NCBI RefSeq assembly: GCF_011320115.1
Contig: NZ_JAANOZ010000004.1
Location: 124,001 to 188,000, forward strand
Length of the DNA stretch: 64,000 bases
Source of the DNA: Croceibacterium segetis
Lineage (GTDB): Bacteria > Pseudomonadota > Alphaproteobacteria > Sphingomonadales > Sphingomonadaceae
Reading direction: 5' to 3'
Shown here piece after piece: positions 1 to 9,238 of this stretch (position 1 is its first letter; each line of letters begins with the position of its first letter). A program made the position numbers and the translations under genes. The notes beneath the pieces were generated by a model, which saw nothing but the letters and a program-made list of their open reading frames with translations, was not told the origin of the DNA and ran no database searches.

Positions 1-773
1 CTCAGCCACAGCTTGCCGTGCTCGGGCTTGAAGTAGAACGCGCCCGAGATGTCGAGCACCAGCGGGAGGTCGCTAGGGGGCGCCGGAGCGGTGCGCAATT
101 GCGCGACCGTCCGCCGCAGCGGCTGGACGCCCAACGCGCGCGCGCCGGCCAGTTCGGCGACCGGATCGGCCCATGCGCCGGCGGCGTTCACCAGCACGCG
201 CGCCCGGGCCTCGCCCGCGCGTCCGAACGACAGGCGCCAGCCGGCGCCTTCGCATTCGACTGCCTCGAGGGACGTGCGGCAGCGCAATTCGACCCCGCCG
301 GCGCGGGCTCGAGCAAGGTAGTGTCGGTGCAGCCCGGCGACGTCGATGTCGGCGCAGGCGGGCTCGCTCAACGCGTGCTGCCAGTCGGAACGGACGCCGG
401 GGATCCGGCGTTCGAGCGCCGCCCGGCCGAGCCGTTCGATCGAGACGCCGCTGTCGGCAAAACGCCGGATGAAAGCGTCGATCGCCGGCTCGTCGTCGGC
501 GCGTCCGATGTACAGCGCGCCCCTGGGCGACAGCATGCCGTGCTCGCGCAAGTATCGCCCCGAGGCGAGCGTCAGCGGAACGACGTCCGGGCCGCCGTAG
601 CATTCTTCCCAGAATGCCGCCGAACGCCCGGTGGCGTGGTAACCCGGCCGTTCCTCCGCCTCGACTAGCAGAACCTTCGCGTGGGGCGAGAGTTCGGCGG
701 CCAGGCTGGCGCCCGCCATGCCCGCGCCGATCACCGCGATGTCGTAGTCCTCGGCCTGTCGAAGGGCGTTCAT
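1..773 (-). CDS. FAD-dependent oxidoreductase, DadA/D-amino-acid oxidase type (partial, C-terminus off the window)
   Basis: About 257 codons are visible and the C-terminus lies beyond the left edge. Residues 11-28 form a beta-alpha-beta Rossmann motif (GAGMAG) for FAD binding, followed by the conserved stretch RPGYHATGRSAA that is typical of glycine/D-amino-acid oxidases (DAO fold). The reaction is probably oxidation of an amine or hydroxy acid; the substrate cannot be read. The ATG start at 773 overlaps the stop of the upstream hydrolase gene in an ATGA arrangement, so the two are probably translationally coupled. Confidence 0.85.
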   Translation of the reverse strand, partial: MNALRQAEDYDIAVIGAGMAGASLAAELSPHAKVLLVEAEERPGYHATGRSAAFWEECYGGPDVVPLTLASGRYLREHGMLSPRGALYIGRADDEPAIDAFIRRFADSGVSIERLGRAALERRIPGVRSDWQHALSEPACADIDVAGLHRHYLARARAGGVELRCRTSLEAVECEGAGWRLSFGRAGEARARVLVNAAGAWADPVAELAGARALGVQPLRRTVAQLRTAPAPPSDLPLVLDISGAFYFKPEHGKLWL

Positions 774-1711
774 CCGGCGAGTACCCGGGCAAGGAATTCG
801 TCGATGGCAGCAAGGGCTCGCTCACGCACCGGATCGGCTTCGCGCAGCACTTCGTGATATGCCTCCGCGCCGAACACGACCTGCTCGCTGCGCGGCAGGC
901 GCGCGGCGGCACGGGCGATGGCCGGAGCGCTCACCAGCGCGTCGCCGCTAACTGAGAGCAGCAGCACCGGCACGTCGACCGCTTCGAGCGCGCCTGGTCG
1001 GTAAAGCGCGGCCATCGATGCAAGCGCAGCCCCGACCCAACCCCAGCTACCGGGGCCCATCGCCAGCTCGGGTCGCTTCTGCCGCCACCACAGTTCGTCC
1101 GCGTAGCGCGTCGCATCGTGGGTCAACAGCTTCGCCCGGCCTTCGGGGACTTCCCCCGGCTTCTCGCTCCATTTCCACGCCGGGCGGCGTGGATCGCCGA
1201 CACGGCACATCAGGCGGGCCGCCAAGTTCTGGACAGGCCCGGGCAACCATGCCGGGAGGAAGCCGAGCATCGGCGCGGACAGGATCAGCGCGTCGGGCCG
1301 CACCGCTCCCTCGGCGACGGCGCGTAGCGCGAGGTGACCGCCCATTGAGTGCCCGGCGAGGACGTGAGGGCCCGGCCGCTCGGCCGCCCATTCGCGCCAG
1401 AATGCCGCGAGGTCGGCCACCCAATGGGCGAAGTCGTCGACGTGTCCGGTTACCGCGTCTGCGCCCAGTCGGCCCGAGCCCGCCTGGCCGCGCCAGTCGA
1501 GCGCGGTGACACACCAGCCTTGCGCCTGCCAGTGCGCCAGCGTCTCGAGATACTTCTCGTAGGCGTCACCCCGGCCGGGAAGGAACAGCAGGCTGCCGCG
1601 CGGCTGGTTGCCGGCTTGCGACCAGTCGATCCGGCGGATCGCGTATCCGTCGGGGGCCGACCAGCGGCTCTCGCGGGCGTGGGGGGGAATGGCGCGTCGG
1701 TCGAAAGCCAC
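770..1711 (-). CDS. alpha/beta hydrolase, lysophospholipase/monoacylglycerol lipase-like (Hydrolase_4 type)
   Basis: A 313-residue serine hydrolase. The nucleophile elbow GHSMGG puts the catalytic serine near residue 122. A late Asp (SGDALVS) and His (AYHEVLREAD) fit the rest of the triad, and LDWRGQAGSGR resembles the PldB/monoglyceride lipase signature. No signal peptide is seen, so it is probably cytoplasmic. I chose the GTG at 1711 because no ATG lies close upstream in this frame and a GGAAA stretch precedes it; the start is uncertain by a few codons. It is read divergently from cpaA and overlaps the downstream oxidoreductase by 4 nt. Confidence 0.8.
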   Translation of the reverse strand: MAFDRRAIPPHARESRWSAPDGYAIRRIDWSQAGNQPRGSLLFLPGRGDAYEKYLETLAHWQAQGWCVTALDWRGQAGSGRLGADAVTGHVDDFAHWVADLAAFWREWAAERPGPHVLAGHSMGGHLALRAVAEGAVRPDALILSAPMLGFLPAWLPGPVQNLAARLMCRVGDPRRPAWKWSEKPGEVPEGRAKLLTHDATRYADELWWRQKRPELAMGPGSWGWVGAALASMAALYRPGALEAVDVPVLLLSVSGDALVSAPAIARAAARLPRSEQVVFGAEAYHEVLREADPVRERALAAIDEFLARVLAG

Positions 1712-1819
1712 GGTTTCCGCTTTTTTCCGATGGCTAATTCCAACCTCCTGCCCGTGGTTACTTTTTAGTAAGCCCTGACCGCTAGCACTGACCCTCGGGA
1801 ATACCGGGGGCGACCTTAC

Positions 1820-2314
1820 GTGTTGGACGATCCGTTCAAATATGGACTGCTGGCCGGCTTGGCAATCGCACTGCTGATTGCCGGGTTCACCGACTTGCGC
1901 ACCCGCCAGATCGGCAACTGGCTGACCGGCGCGATCGCGTTGGCTGCGCCGCTGTTCTGGTGGGCCAGCGGGCTCACCTTGTGGCCCGGAGTCGCCATGC
2001 AAGTGGGCGTCGCGCTCGCCGCCTTCGCGGTGCTCGCCGGACTGTTCGCCATGCGGGCGATGGGTGGCGGCGACGTCAAGTTGCTGACCGCCCTGGCGCT
2101 GTGGATCGAGCCGGAGTGGTTCCTCCGCCTGGTCATGATGATGGCCCTTCTGGGCGGCGTGCTGACACTCGTCTTCGGCGCCTGGCACGTGACCCGTCGC
2201 CGGAAGGATCGCCTCGCGATCCCCTACGGCGTGGCGATCGCCAGCGCCGGGCTGTGGGTGCTTACGGTGCATTACTGGCCGCCGGTCGCGGTGGCCTCGA
2301 GCGTTTTGGGGTGA
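1820..2314 (+). CDS. cpaA: prepilin peptidase CpaA/TadV (A24 family)
   Basis: A 164-residue inner-membrane aspartic protease that cleaves the leader of Flp-type prepilins for the tad pilus. The two catalytic aspartates are visible at about residue 25 (GFTDLRTRQIGN) and residue 85 (MGGGDVKL, the GxGD motif). Several hydrophobic helices surround them. The length fits the short TadV type that lacks the methyltransferase domain. The GTG start at 1820 lies about 9 nt after a G-rich ribosome site. It is the first gene of the cpa cluster, with cpaB 73 nt downstream. Confidence 0.92.
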   Translation: MLDDPFKYGLLAGLAIALLIAGFTDLRTRQIGNWLTGAIALAAPLFWWASGLTLWPGVAMQVGVALAAFAVLAGLFAMRAMGGGDVKLLTALALWIEPEWFLRLVMMMALLGGVLTLVFGAWHVTRRRKDRLAIPYGVAIASAGLWVLTVHYWPPVAVASSVLG

Positions 2315-2387
2315 ATAAGATTTTAACCACTTCGGCCTAAGTGCCGAAATCATATCGCCATTTCTATTTTGGGGGCTTTGACGCACC

Positions 2388-3467
2388 ATGGACAGGAAGA
2401 AGCTGGTTCTGCTGCTGGGGGCGCTGGTCATTGCGATCGGCACCGCGCTGGCGGCCCGGAGCATGTTCGCTGGCGCGTCAGCGCCGCAGGCGCAGGCCGC
2501 CCCGGCCGTGCCGACAGGACCTAAAGTGCTCGTCGCCAAGCGCGCGTTGCCGCTCGGCACGATCATTACCGCCGACGCCGTCGGTTATCAGCTGTGGCCG
2601 AAGGAAATGGTGCAGGACGCCTACTTCGTCGACGGCGAGGCGGACATGAGCAAGCTGCTCGGCACCGTCGTGCGCTATCAAATCACCGCTGGCGAGCCGG
2701 TCACTCAGGGCGCGCTCGTCGCCCCTGGGGACCGCGGCTTCCTCGCTGCGGCGCTCGGCCCGGGCATGCGCGCCGTTACCGTGCCCGTGTCCGAGAAGAC
2801 CGGCGTGGGCGGCTTCGTCTTTCCGGGTGATCACGTGGACATGATGCTGACGCAGTCGATCAGCGGAACCGAGGGCCAGCCCCTCAATGCCACCGAGACC
2901 ATCCTGCGGAACCTGCGCGTTCTCGCGACCGACCAGCAAACCGAAACCACGACCGGCGACGACGGCAAGACCGTCGTCAAGGCCGTCCGTACGGTCACGC
3001 TCGAAGCGACGCCGAAGGTGGCCGAGAAGATCGCCGTCGCCCAGACGGTCGGCACGCTGAGCCTTTCGCTTCGTTCGCTGGCCGACAGTCAGTCCGACCT
3101 CGACCAAGCGATCGCCAAAGGGAACGTCAAGGTGCCGGACGGCCTCGCGAAGGACGCCGAGGACAAGCTGCTCAGCAAGGTTTCGACCGGCGGACAGGAC
3201 GGCCCGGCCAGCTTCGTTACCGGCGGCGACGTGTCGCGCTTCCAGCGCCACACGGTGCCTCCGCAGAAGTCGCCGAGCGCGGCCGGTGGCGCTCCAGCCG
3301 CCGAGGCCCCGACCGGGCCGACGGTGCGAGTGTACCGCGGCCAGGCCGTTACCGTTCAGCCGGTGGCGGATGGCGTCAAGGGGATGGTCAGCAAGCAGTC
3401 GAAGGGCGCCGGCAGGGCGGCGAACACGCTCCCTGCCGCGACCGCCGCCAGCATGATTGCCGGGTGA
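2388..3467 (+). CDS. cpaB: Flp pilus assembly protein CpaB/RcpC
   Basis: A 359-residue protein with an N-terminal membrane anchor or signal (residues 5-25) followed by a SAF domain (VLVAKRALPLGTIITADAV) and the RcpC/CpaB region containing GMRAVTVPVSEKTGVGGFVFPGDHVD. CpaB works in the periplasm next to the outer-membrane secretin of the tight-adherence apparatus. The C-terminal 80 residues are Ala/Pro-rich and low in complexity. It lies between cpaA and cpaC, as expected for the family. The stop comes 70 nt before the chosen cpaC start. Confidence 0.93.
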   Translation: MDRKKLVLLLGALVIAIGTALAARSMFAGASAPQAQAAPAVPTGPKVLVAKRALPLGTIITADAVGYQLWPKEMVQDAYFVDGEADMSKLLGTVVRYQITAGEPVTQGALVAPGDRGFLAAALGPGMRAVTVPVSEKTGVGGFVFPGDHVDMMLTQSISGTEGQPLNATETILRNLRVLATDQQTETTTGDDGKTVVKAVRTVTLEATPKVAEKIAVAQTVGTLSLSLRSLADSQSDLDQAIAKGNVKVPDGLAKDAEDKLLSKVSTGGQDGPASFVTGGDVSRFQRHTVPPQKSPSAAGGAPAAEAPTGPTVRVYRGQAVTVQPVADGVKGMVSKQSKGAGRAANTLPAATAASMIAG

Positions 3468-3537
3468 TCCAATGACCAAGTTCGTCACCACACCCGAAAG
3501 CCGCGCAGGGAGCGGCGATCCAATGAGGGGCAAGACA

Positions 3538-5130
3538 ATGAATCGTCGCCTTATGAAGACCGTGCTGAGTGTTACCGGCGCGCTGTTGCCGCTGGCCGCC
3601 GTGCCGGCCAGCCCGGCGCTGGCCCAGGCGGTCACCGCTCCGCGGAGCGAGATCGTCCTCTCGATCGGCAAGGGCGAGCTCGTCACGGTGCCCGGCACGA
3701 TGAGCGACGTGTTCGTCGCCAACGACCAGGTCGCCGATGTCCAGGTCAAGTCGCAGCGCCAGCTCTATGTGTTCGGCAAGTCCGGCGGCGAAACCACCGT
3801 CTATGCCAGCAACGCGGCCGGCGCCATCGTCTGGTCGGCGAACGTGCGGGTGGGTTCCAACATCAGCAGCATCGACCAGATGCTGACCCTGGCGATGCCC
3901 GAAGCGCACGTCAGCGTCTCGACGATGGGCACCAACACGGTTCTGCTCACCGGCACGGTTGCGGCGCCCGAAGACGCCGCCGAGGCCGAGCGCCTCGTCA
4001 GCGCCTACGTCGGCGACAAGACCAACGTCATTTCACGGCTGAGGACGGCAACGCCGCTGCAGGTCAACCTGCGCGTCCGTTTCGCCGAAGTCAGCCGTTC
4101 GCTGGTCCGTGCCCTGGGCGTCAACTTGACCAGCATGGACGCGACGAGCGGCTTTCAGTTCGGCGTCGGCCAGGGCCGCACCGGCTGGATACCGACTTTT
4201 CGCCCGAACAGCGTGAGCGGAATTGGCAACAAGGTCAGCACCACCTGCCCCGATCTCAACGATCCCGCCAAATTGGTCGAATGCGCCGGCACGTCTGTGA
4301 CCCAGATCGCCAATGGCACCACTCTGGGCGCCTTCGGACGCTTCCTCGGCCTGGACATCGCCAGCGCACTGGACTTGGCCGAAACCGATGGCCTCGTGTC
4401 GACCCTGGCGCAGCCGAACCTGACCGCGCTTTCGGGCGAAACGGCCGAGTTCCTCGCCGGCGGCGAATTCCCGATCCCGCTGAGCCAGGGCCTCGGCACG
4501 ACGACGATCGAATACAAGAAATACGGCGTCAGCCTGGCCTACACACCCACGGTCCTCGCCAACGGGCGGATCTCGATCCGCGTCCGGCCGGAAGTGTCCG
4601 AACTGTCGAGCCAGGGGGCGATCACGCTGAACGGCTTCCAGGTTCCGGCGCTGACGGTGCGCCGGGCCGAGACGACGGTCGAGCTCGGCTCCGGCCAGAG
4701 CTTCATGATCGCCGGCCTGCTCAGCAACAACGCGCAAAACACGATCAACAAGGCACCGGGCCTCGGCGATTTGCCGATCCTCGGCAGCCTGTTCAAGTCG
4801 ACGACCTTCCAGAAGGGTCAGACCGAGCTGGTGATCGTGGTCACGCCGTACCTGGTGAATCCGGTCGACGACAGCGAGATCAAGCTGCCGACGGATGGTT
4901 TCCGCATCGCGAACGCCAGCCAGCAGTTCTTCCTGAACAGCGAGAATGACGGCATCTCCGGCGCGGCCCGGCCGATGCCCAGCGCGGCTGGCCAGCCTGC
5001 CCCGACCCCTTCGGTCGGTCTGAACGACAAGGGCCAGCCGCCGCTCGCAAGCGGCGACAAGGGCCATCGCGAGGCGGCCAAGGTCGCCCAGAACGCCGAC
5101 CCGGTGACGCCCGGGTTCAGCCTGAAGTAA
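3538..5130 (+). CDS. cpaC: Flp pilus outer-membrane secretin CpaC/RcpA
   Basis: A secretin of 530 residues. The ATG at 3538 is chosen because GAGGGG lies 7 nt upstream and it starts directly on a classic signal peptide (MNRRLMKTVLSV, cleaved near ALAQA). An in-frame open frame extends up to 3457 but lacks a better site. The N-terminal half carries the pilus-specific domain (RSEIVLSIGKGELVTVPG); the C-terminal half is the secretin domain with LAQPNLTALSGETAEFLAGG and the final beta signal region (LGDLPILGSLFKS). It forms the outer-membrane channel for the Flp pilus. Confidence 0.95.
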   Translation: MNRRLMKTVLSVTGALLPLAAVPASPALAQAVTAPRSEIVLSIGKGELVTVPGTMSDVFVANDQVADVQVKSQRQLYVFGKSGGETTVYASNAAGAIVWSANVRVGSNISSIDQMLTLAMPEAHVSVSTMGTNTVLLTGTVAAPEDAAEAERLVSAYVGDKTNVISRLRTATPLQVNLRVRFAEVSRSLVRALGVNLTSMDATSGFQFGVGQGRTGWIPTFRPNSVSGIGNKVSTTCPDLNDPAKLVECAGTSVTQIANGTTLGAFGRFLGLDIASALDLAETDGLVSTLAQPNLTALSGETAEFLAGGEFPIPLSQGLGTTTIEYKKYGVSLAYTPTVLANGRISIRVRPEVSELSSQGAITLNGFQVPALTVRRAETTVELGSGQSFMIAGLLSNNAQNTINKAPGLGDLPILGSLFKSTTFQKGQTELVIVVTPYLVNPVDDSEIKLPTDGFRIANASQQFFLNSENDGISGAARPMPSAAGQPAPTPSVGLNDKGQPPLASGDKGHREAAKVAQNADPVTPGFSLK

Positions 5131-5144
5131 GAAAGGTGATGAAA

Positions 5145-5810
5145 ATGCCTATCCGCAAGAACCGCGCGGCCGGTGCCGCCATCGCCCTCTCGCTCGGGCT
5201 TGTCCTGTCGGCGTGCAATACGACTGGTGCCGACTCGGCCATCAATCGCTCGCTCGACAGCGTCAAGCAGCCGGTCGTCGAGCAGCAGACTTATGCGCTC
5301 GACCTCGCGGCGACCTCGGGCGGCCTGCCGATCGCCGAACAGCGCCGCCTGGCCGACTGGTTCGATTCGATGAACCTGCGCTACGGCGATCGCATCGGCA
5401 TCGACGACGCGATGGCGAGCGCCGGAGTGCGTGGCGACGTCGCCAAGATCGCCGGGCGTTACGGCCTGCTGGTCGGCGATGGCGCGCCCGTGACGCAAGG
5501 TTTCATCGAACCGGGCAACGTTCGCGTCGTGGTCACGCGCAGCCGAGCCTTCGTGCCCGGTTGCCCCGACTGGTCCGAGCATGTCGTTGAATACGGCAAC
5601 AACTCCACCTCGCCCAACTACGGATGCGCGGTGAACGGCAACCTGGCGGCGATGGTCGCCGATCCCCAGCAGCTGCTGCACGGCGCCGCCGGCAGGAGCG
5701 ATACGGTGATCATGAGTTCGACCAAGGCCATCCAATCCTATCGCGAAGCAAAACCGACCGGCGCCGATGGCCTGCCGGAAGTGTCGACCCAGTCATCAGG
5801 GGGGAAATAA
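5145..5810 (+). CDS. cpaD: pilus assembly lipoprotein CpaD
   Basis: A 221-residue CpaD-type protein that probably assists the CpaC secretin in the outer membrane. It has a lipoprotein signal with lipobox LVLSAC, then the CpaD core (VVVTRSRAFVPGCPDWS and NNSTSPNYGCAVNGNLAAMVADPQ). Alternative starts exist at 5136 (GTG) and 5139 (ATG). I prefer the ATG at 5145 because the GAAAGG site at 5131-5136 is 8 nt upstream. It sits between cpaC and cpaE, 3 nt before the latter, which is the standard order. Confidence 0.93.
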   Translation: MPIRKNRAAGAAIALSLGLVLSACNTTGADSAINRSLDSVKQPVVEQQTYALDLAATSGGLPIAEQRRLADWFDSMNLRYGDRIGIDDAMASAGVRGDVAKIAGRYGLLVGDGAPVTQGFIEPGNVRVVVTRSRAFVPGCPDWSEHVVEYGNNSTSPNYGCAVNGNLAAMVADPQQLLHGAAGRSDTVIMSSTKAIQSYREAKPTGADGLPEVSTQSSGGK

Positions 5811-5813
5811 CCA

Positions 5814-7100
5814 ATGAACGCGCCTTGGAAACCTGGCCTCGCGGGCAACCGCGACCCCTTCGCAGCCTTCATCTGCGACGAGACGGCACTCGACGTCTTG
5901 CGGCCGGTGGTCATCGAGCTTGGCTGGGCGCCTGAGAAGTGCGCCAAGGGCGGGCTGCGCAACGCCGTGCAGTCGCTGTCGATTGCCGCCAGCCCCGCGA
6001 TTCTGATGGTCGACCTGTCGGAAAGCGGCGACCCGCTGAACGACATCAATGCCCTGGCCGAGGTTTGCGAGCCGGGGACGGTCGTGATCGCGATCGGCCA
6101 GGTCAACGACGTGCGCCTGTATCGCGACCTGCTCGCCAGCGGCATTCACGACTACCTCCTCAAGCCGCTAACGGCGGGCCAGGTCCGCGATTGCCTGAAT
6201 CAGGCGCAGGCCGTGTTCGCCGCCCCGCGGCACAGCGAAGGCGAAGCCGCCAAGGCTCACGTCTCGGTCGCGGTGGTCGGCACTCGCGGCGGTGTCGGCG
6301 CGTCGACCCTGGCGACTTCCCTCGCCTGGCTGTTCAGCGACGGCAAACGACCGACCGCGCTTCTCGACCTCGACGTCCATTTCGGCACCGGCGCGCTTTC
6401 GCTCGATCTCGAACCGGGCCGCGGCCTGACCGATGCAATCGAGAACCCGAGCCGCATCGACGGCCTGTTCATCGAGCGGGCGATGATCCGCGCCAATGAC
6501 AACCTGGCGATTCTTTCGGCCGAAGCGCCGATCAACTCGCCGCTGATGACCGACGGCAGCGCCTTCGTGCAGTTGCAGGAAGAGTTCCGCTCGGCATTCG
6601 AGACCACGGTGGTCGACCTTCCGCGCAACATGCTGATCAACTTCCCGCACCTGCTGGCGGACGTGAACGTGATGGCGCTGGTCACCGAGATGACGCTCGC
6701 CTCGGCGCGCGATACGATCCGCATCCTCTCGTGGCTCAAGGCCAACGCCCCCGGCGTCAACCCGCTGGTCATCGCCAACAAGGTGCAAACCGGCGTGGCG
6801 GAGATCAGCAAGGCCGACTTCGAAGCCTCGATTGAGCGCAAGATCAACTTCCTGATCCCTTACGACCAGAAGGCCGCGGTCAATGCGGCCAAGCTCGGCC
6901 AGACGTTCGCCGACGCCAATCGCTCCAGCAAGGCTGGCGGGGCGATGCGCGACATTTCCAAGGCGATCCTCGCCGCTGGCGAAGACAGCGCCGCGGAAGA
7001 CGGAGAGACGGGCAATTCCTCGCTTCTGGGCAAGTTCGATTTCAAGTCGCTGCTCGGCAAGAAGAGCAAGGGCAAGGCGGTATCCGCGGGAGCGGAATAA
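5814..7100 (+). CDS. cpaE: pilus localisation ATPase CpaE/TadZ
   Basis: A 428-residue protein. Residues 1-135 form a receiver-like domain with Asp67 in the position of a phospho-acceptor and a KP pair at 117-118. Residues 150-400 form a MinD/ParA-type ATPase with the deviant Walker A GTRGGVGASTLA (about 156-167). CpaE/TadZ marks the cell pole and positions the tad apparatus. The C-terminus is a Lys-rich tail. In related loci the next gene is the motor ATPase cpaF; here only 49 nt of non-coding DNA separates it from tadB. Confidence 0.92.
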   Translation: MNAPWKPGLAGNRDPFAAFICDETALDVLRPVVIELGWAPEKCAKGGLRNAVQSLSIAASPAILMVDLSESGDPLNDINALAEVCEPGTVVIAIGQVNDVRLYRDLLASGIHDYLLKPLTAGQVRDCLNQAQAVFAAPRHSEGEAAKAHVSVAVVGTRGGVGASTLATSLAWLFSDGKRPTALLDLDVHFGTGALSLDLEPGRGLTDAIENPSRIDGLFIERAMIRANDNLAILSAEAPINSPLMTDGSAFVQLQEEFRSAFETTVVDLPRNMLINFPHLLADVNVMALVTEMTLASARDTIRILSWLKANAPGVNPLVIANKVQTGVAEISKADFEASIERKINFLIPYDQKAAVNAAKLGQTFADANRSSKAGGAMRDISKAILAAGEDSAAEDGETGNSSLLGKFDFKSLLGKKSKGKAVSAGAE

Positions 7101-7149
7101 CTCGGCTCGAGTGGGCCGGATGGTTCGGTCAGGAAGGCACTAGCAAGCA

Positions 7150-8121
7150 ATGAGCGTGATCCAGCTTGTTCTCGTGGCGGCGGGCCTGATGGCATTGATG
7201 GCTATCGGGGCGATGCTGCTCACCGGCGCCTCTCCGGCCAAGGAAGGGCAGCGCCGCCTGCAGGCGGTGCGCTATCGCCATTCCGAGAGCACGAACGCCA
7301 AGGTGGAATCGCAGCTGAAGAAGGCGATCGCCTCGCGTAAGCCGAAGATGCACAAGGTCGCCGGGTCGGGCTCCCGAGGGGAGGCGCTTTCGCTGCGGCT
7401 CGACCGCACCGGCAAGGGCTGGAGCGTGACGCAGTACATCTACGCCTCGCTCGGCCTCAGCTTGGTCGTGACCGTTGCCCTTTACATCAAGACCGGCGCG
7501 CCGTGGCTCTCGCTCGGCATCGGCGTTCTCATCGGTGCCGGCCTGCCCCACAAGGTCGTCGGTTTCTTCATCAAGAAGCGGCTGGCCAACTTCAATTCCA
7601 AATTCCCCGACGCGATCGAGCTGCTCGTCCGCGGCTTGCGCTCGGGCCTGCCGGTGACCGAGACCCTCGGCGTCGTCTCGCACGAGATTCCCGGCCCGGT
7701 CGGCATCGAATTCAGGGGCGTCGTCGAGCGGATCCGCATCGGCCGCACGATGGAAGAGGCGTTGCAGGAAACCGCCAACCGGCTCGGCACGCCCGAGTTC
7801 CAGTTCTTCGTTATTACGTTGGCGATCCAGCGCGAGACGGGCGGCAACCTGGCGGAGACGCTGTCCAACCTCGCCGACGTGCTGCGCAAGCGCGCGCAGA
7901 TGAAGCTCAAGATCAAGGCGATGAGCTCGGAATCGAAAGCTTCGGCCTACATCGTCGGCGCCCTGCCGTTCATCGTCTTCGGAATGATCTGGTGGATCAA
8001 CCCGACCTACATCGGCGGCTTCTTCTCCGAAGACCGGCTGATCATCGCCGGCCTCGGCGGCCTGACCTGGATGTCCATCGGTGCCTTCATCATGGCCAAG
8101 ATGGTCAATTTCGAGATTTGA
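7150..8121 (+). CDS. tadB: inner-membrane platform protein TadB
   Basis: A 323-residue member of the type II secretion F family. It has an N-terminal membrane segment, a central pair of hydrophobic segments near residues 95-135, the cytoplasmic F-domain (FPDAIELLVRGLRSGLPVTE, RETGGNLAETLSNLA) and two C-terminal membrane segments. TadB and TadC together form the inner-membrane platform of the Flp pilus. It follows cpaE directly, without an intervening cpaF, and is followed 19 nt later by tadC. Confidence 0.93.
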   Translation: MSVIQLVLVAAGLMALMAIGAMLLTGASPAKEGQRRLQAVRYRHSESTNAKVESQLKKAIASRKPKMHKVAGSGSRGEALSLRLDRTGKGWSVTQYIYASLGLSLVVTVALYIKTGAPWLSLGIGVLIGAGLPHKVVGFFIKKRLANFNSKFPDAIELLVRGLRSGLPVTETLGVVSHEIPGPVGIEFRGVVERIRIGRTMEEALQETANRLGTPEFQFFVITLAIQRETGGNLAETLSNLADVLRKRAQMKLKIKAMSSESKASAYIVGALPFIVFGMIWWINPTYIGGFFSEDRLIIAGLGGLTWMSIGAFIMAKMVNFEI

Positions 8122-8140
8122 GCGAGGACTCCGCGCAGCC

Positions 8141-9157
8141 ATGATCATCGCCCCGTCCACCGGACCCAAGCTCCTCGGCTTCGACGTCTTCTTCGTCGGC
8201 TCGATCCTCGCCGGGATCGCCGCCGCCGCGGTGGTGCTCGCGATCTACGCGGCGGTCACCGTGCGCGACCCGATGGCCAAGCGCGTGCGGGCGCTGAACG
8301 CTCGGCGCGAAGAATTGAAGTCGGGGATCATTACCCAGAAGTCGCGCAAGCGGCAGAGCCTCGTCCAGCGGTCGGACGCGACCGACAAGGTCAAGGACAC
8401 GCTGCGGGGCATGAAGGTCCTGCAGGAAAGCCAGCTCAAGATCATTCAGCAGAAGCTGGCGCAGGCGGGTATCCGCAACAAGGAATACGCGGTCTTCGTC
8501 ATCTTCGCGCGAATGGTGCTGCCGGTCGCGCTCGGCTTCCTCGGCGTGGTCGTCCTGTACTGGACCAACACTTTCCCCGAGTGGGGCAGCTTCAAACGGT
8601 TCATGGCTTTCGCCGCACTGGTCATCTCGGGCTACAAGGGGCCCGAGGTCTACCTCAAGAACAAGTCGAAGAAGCGCACGTCCGAGATCCGCAAGGGCCT
8701 GCCCGACGCGCTCGACCTGCTGGTGATCTGCGCCGAGGCCGGCCTCACCGTCGACGCGGCGTTCAACCGCGTCGCCAAGGAGCTCGGCCGCGCCTATCCG
8801 GAACTGGGCGAGGAGTTCGCGCTGACCGCGATCGAGCTGTCGTTCCTCACCGAGCGGCGGCAGGCGTTCGAGAACTTCGCCTATCGCGTCGACCTCGACG
8901 CGGTGAAAGGCGTGGTGACGACGATGATCCAGACCGAACGCTACGGCACCCCGCTCGCTTCGGCGCTGCGCGTGCTCTCGGCCGAGTTCCGCAACGAGCG
9001 CATGATGCGCGCCGAGGAAAAGGCCGCGCGCTTGCCGGCGATCATGACGATCCCGCTGATCCTGTTCATTCTGCCGGTGCTGTTCATCGTCATTCTCGGC
9101 CCGGCGGCCTGCTCGATCAGCGACGCGTTCTCGGGCGGGATCGGCGTCAAGCATTAA
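8141..9157 (+). CDS. tadC: inner-membrane platform protein TadC
   Basis: A 338-residue T2SSF-family protein, partner of TadB. Membrane segments lie near residues 17-42, 120-165 and 300-325. The F-domain core is visible as GLPDALDLLVICAEAGLTVD and RYGTPLASALRVLSAEFR. The last gene of the pilus cluster, it is followed 33 nt later by a strong intrinsic terminator, so the transcription unit ends here without tadD, tadE, tadF or tadG. Confidence 0.93.
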   Translation: MIIAPSTGPKLLGFDVFFVGSILAGIAAAAVVLAIYAAVTVRDPMAKRVRALNARREELKSGIITQKSRKRQSLVQRSDATDKVKDTLRGMKVLQESQLKIIQQKLAQAGIRNKEYAVFVIFARMVLPVALGFLGVVVLYWTNTFPEWGSFKRFMAFAALVISGYKGPEVYLKNKSKKRTSEIRKGLPDALDLLVICAEAGLTVDAAFNRVAKELGRAYPELGEEFALTAIELSFLTERRQAFENFAYRVDLDAVKGVVTTMIQTERYGTPLASALRVLSAEFRNERMMRAEEKAARLPAIMTIPLILFILPVLFIVILGPAACSISDAFSGGIGVKH

Positions 9158-9190
9158 GGGGCGGCTGAGGCCGGGGGGACCCTTGAGAGA

Positions 9191-9226
9191 GCCCCCGCAG
9201 GTCGATCGGACCTGCGGGGGCTTTTT
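9191..9226 (+). terminator. Rho-independent terminator after tadC
   Basis: A 13-bp perfect GC-rich stem (GCCCCCGCAGGTC, 9191-9203, pairing with 9209-9221), a 5-nt loop and five T residues at 9222-9226. It closes the cpa/tad operon and faces the end of the convergent MarR gene. Confidence 0.93.
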
Positions 9227-9238
9227 CGCAAATGCCCC

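Noticed and set aside
2323-2348. CtrA half-site-like TTAACCAC and a TTCGGC/GCCGAA hairpin between cpaA and cpaB
   Set aside because: Only a half-site with one mismatch and a 6-bp stem; both are expected by chance at this length.
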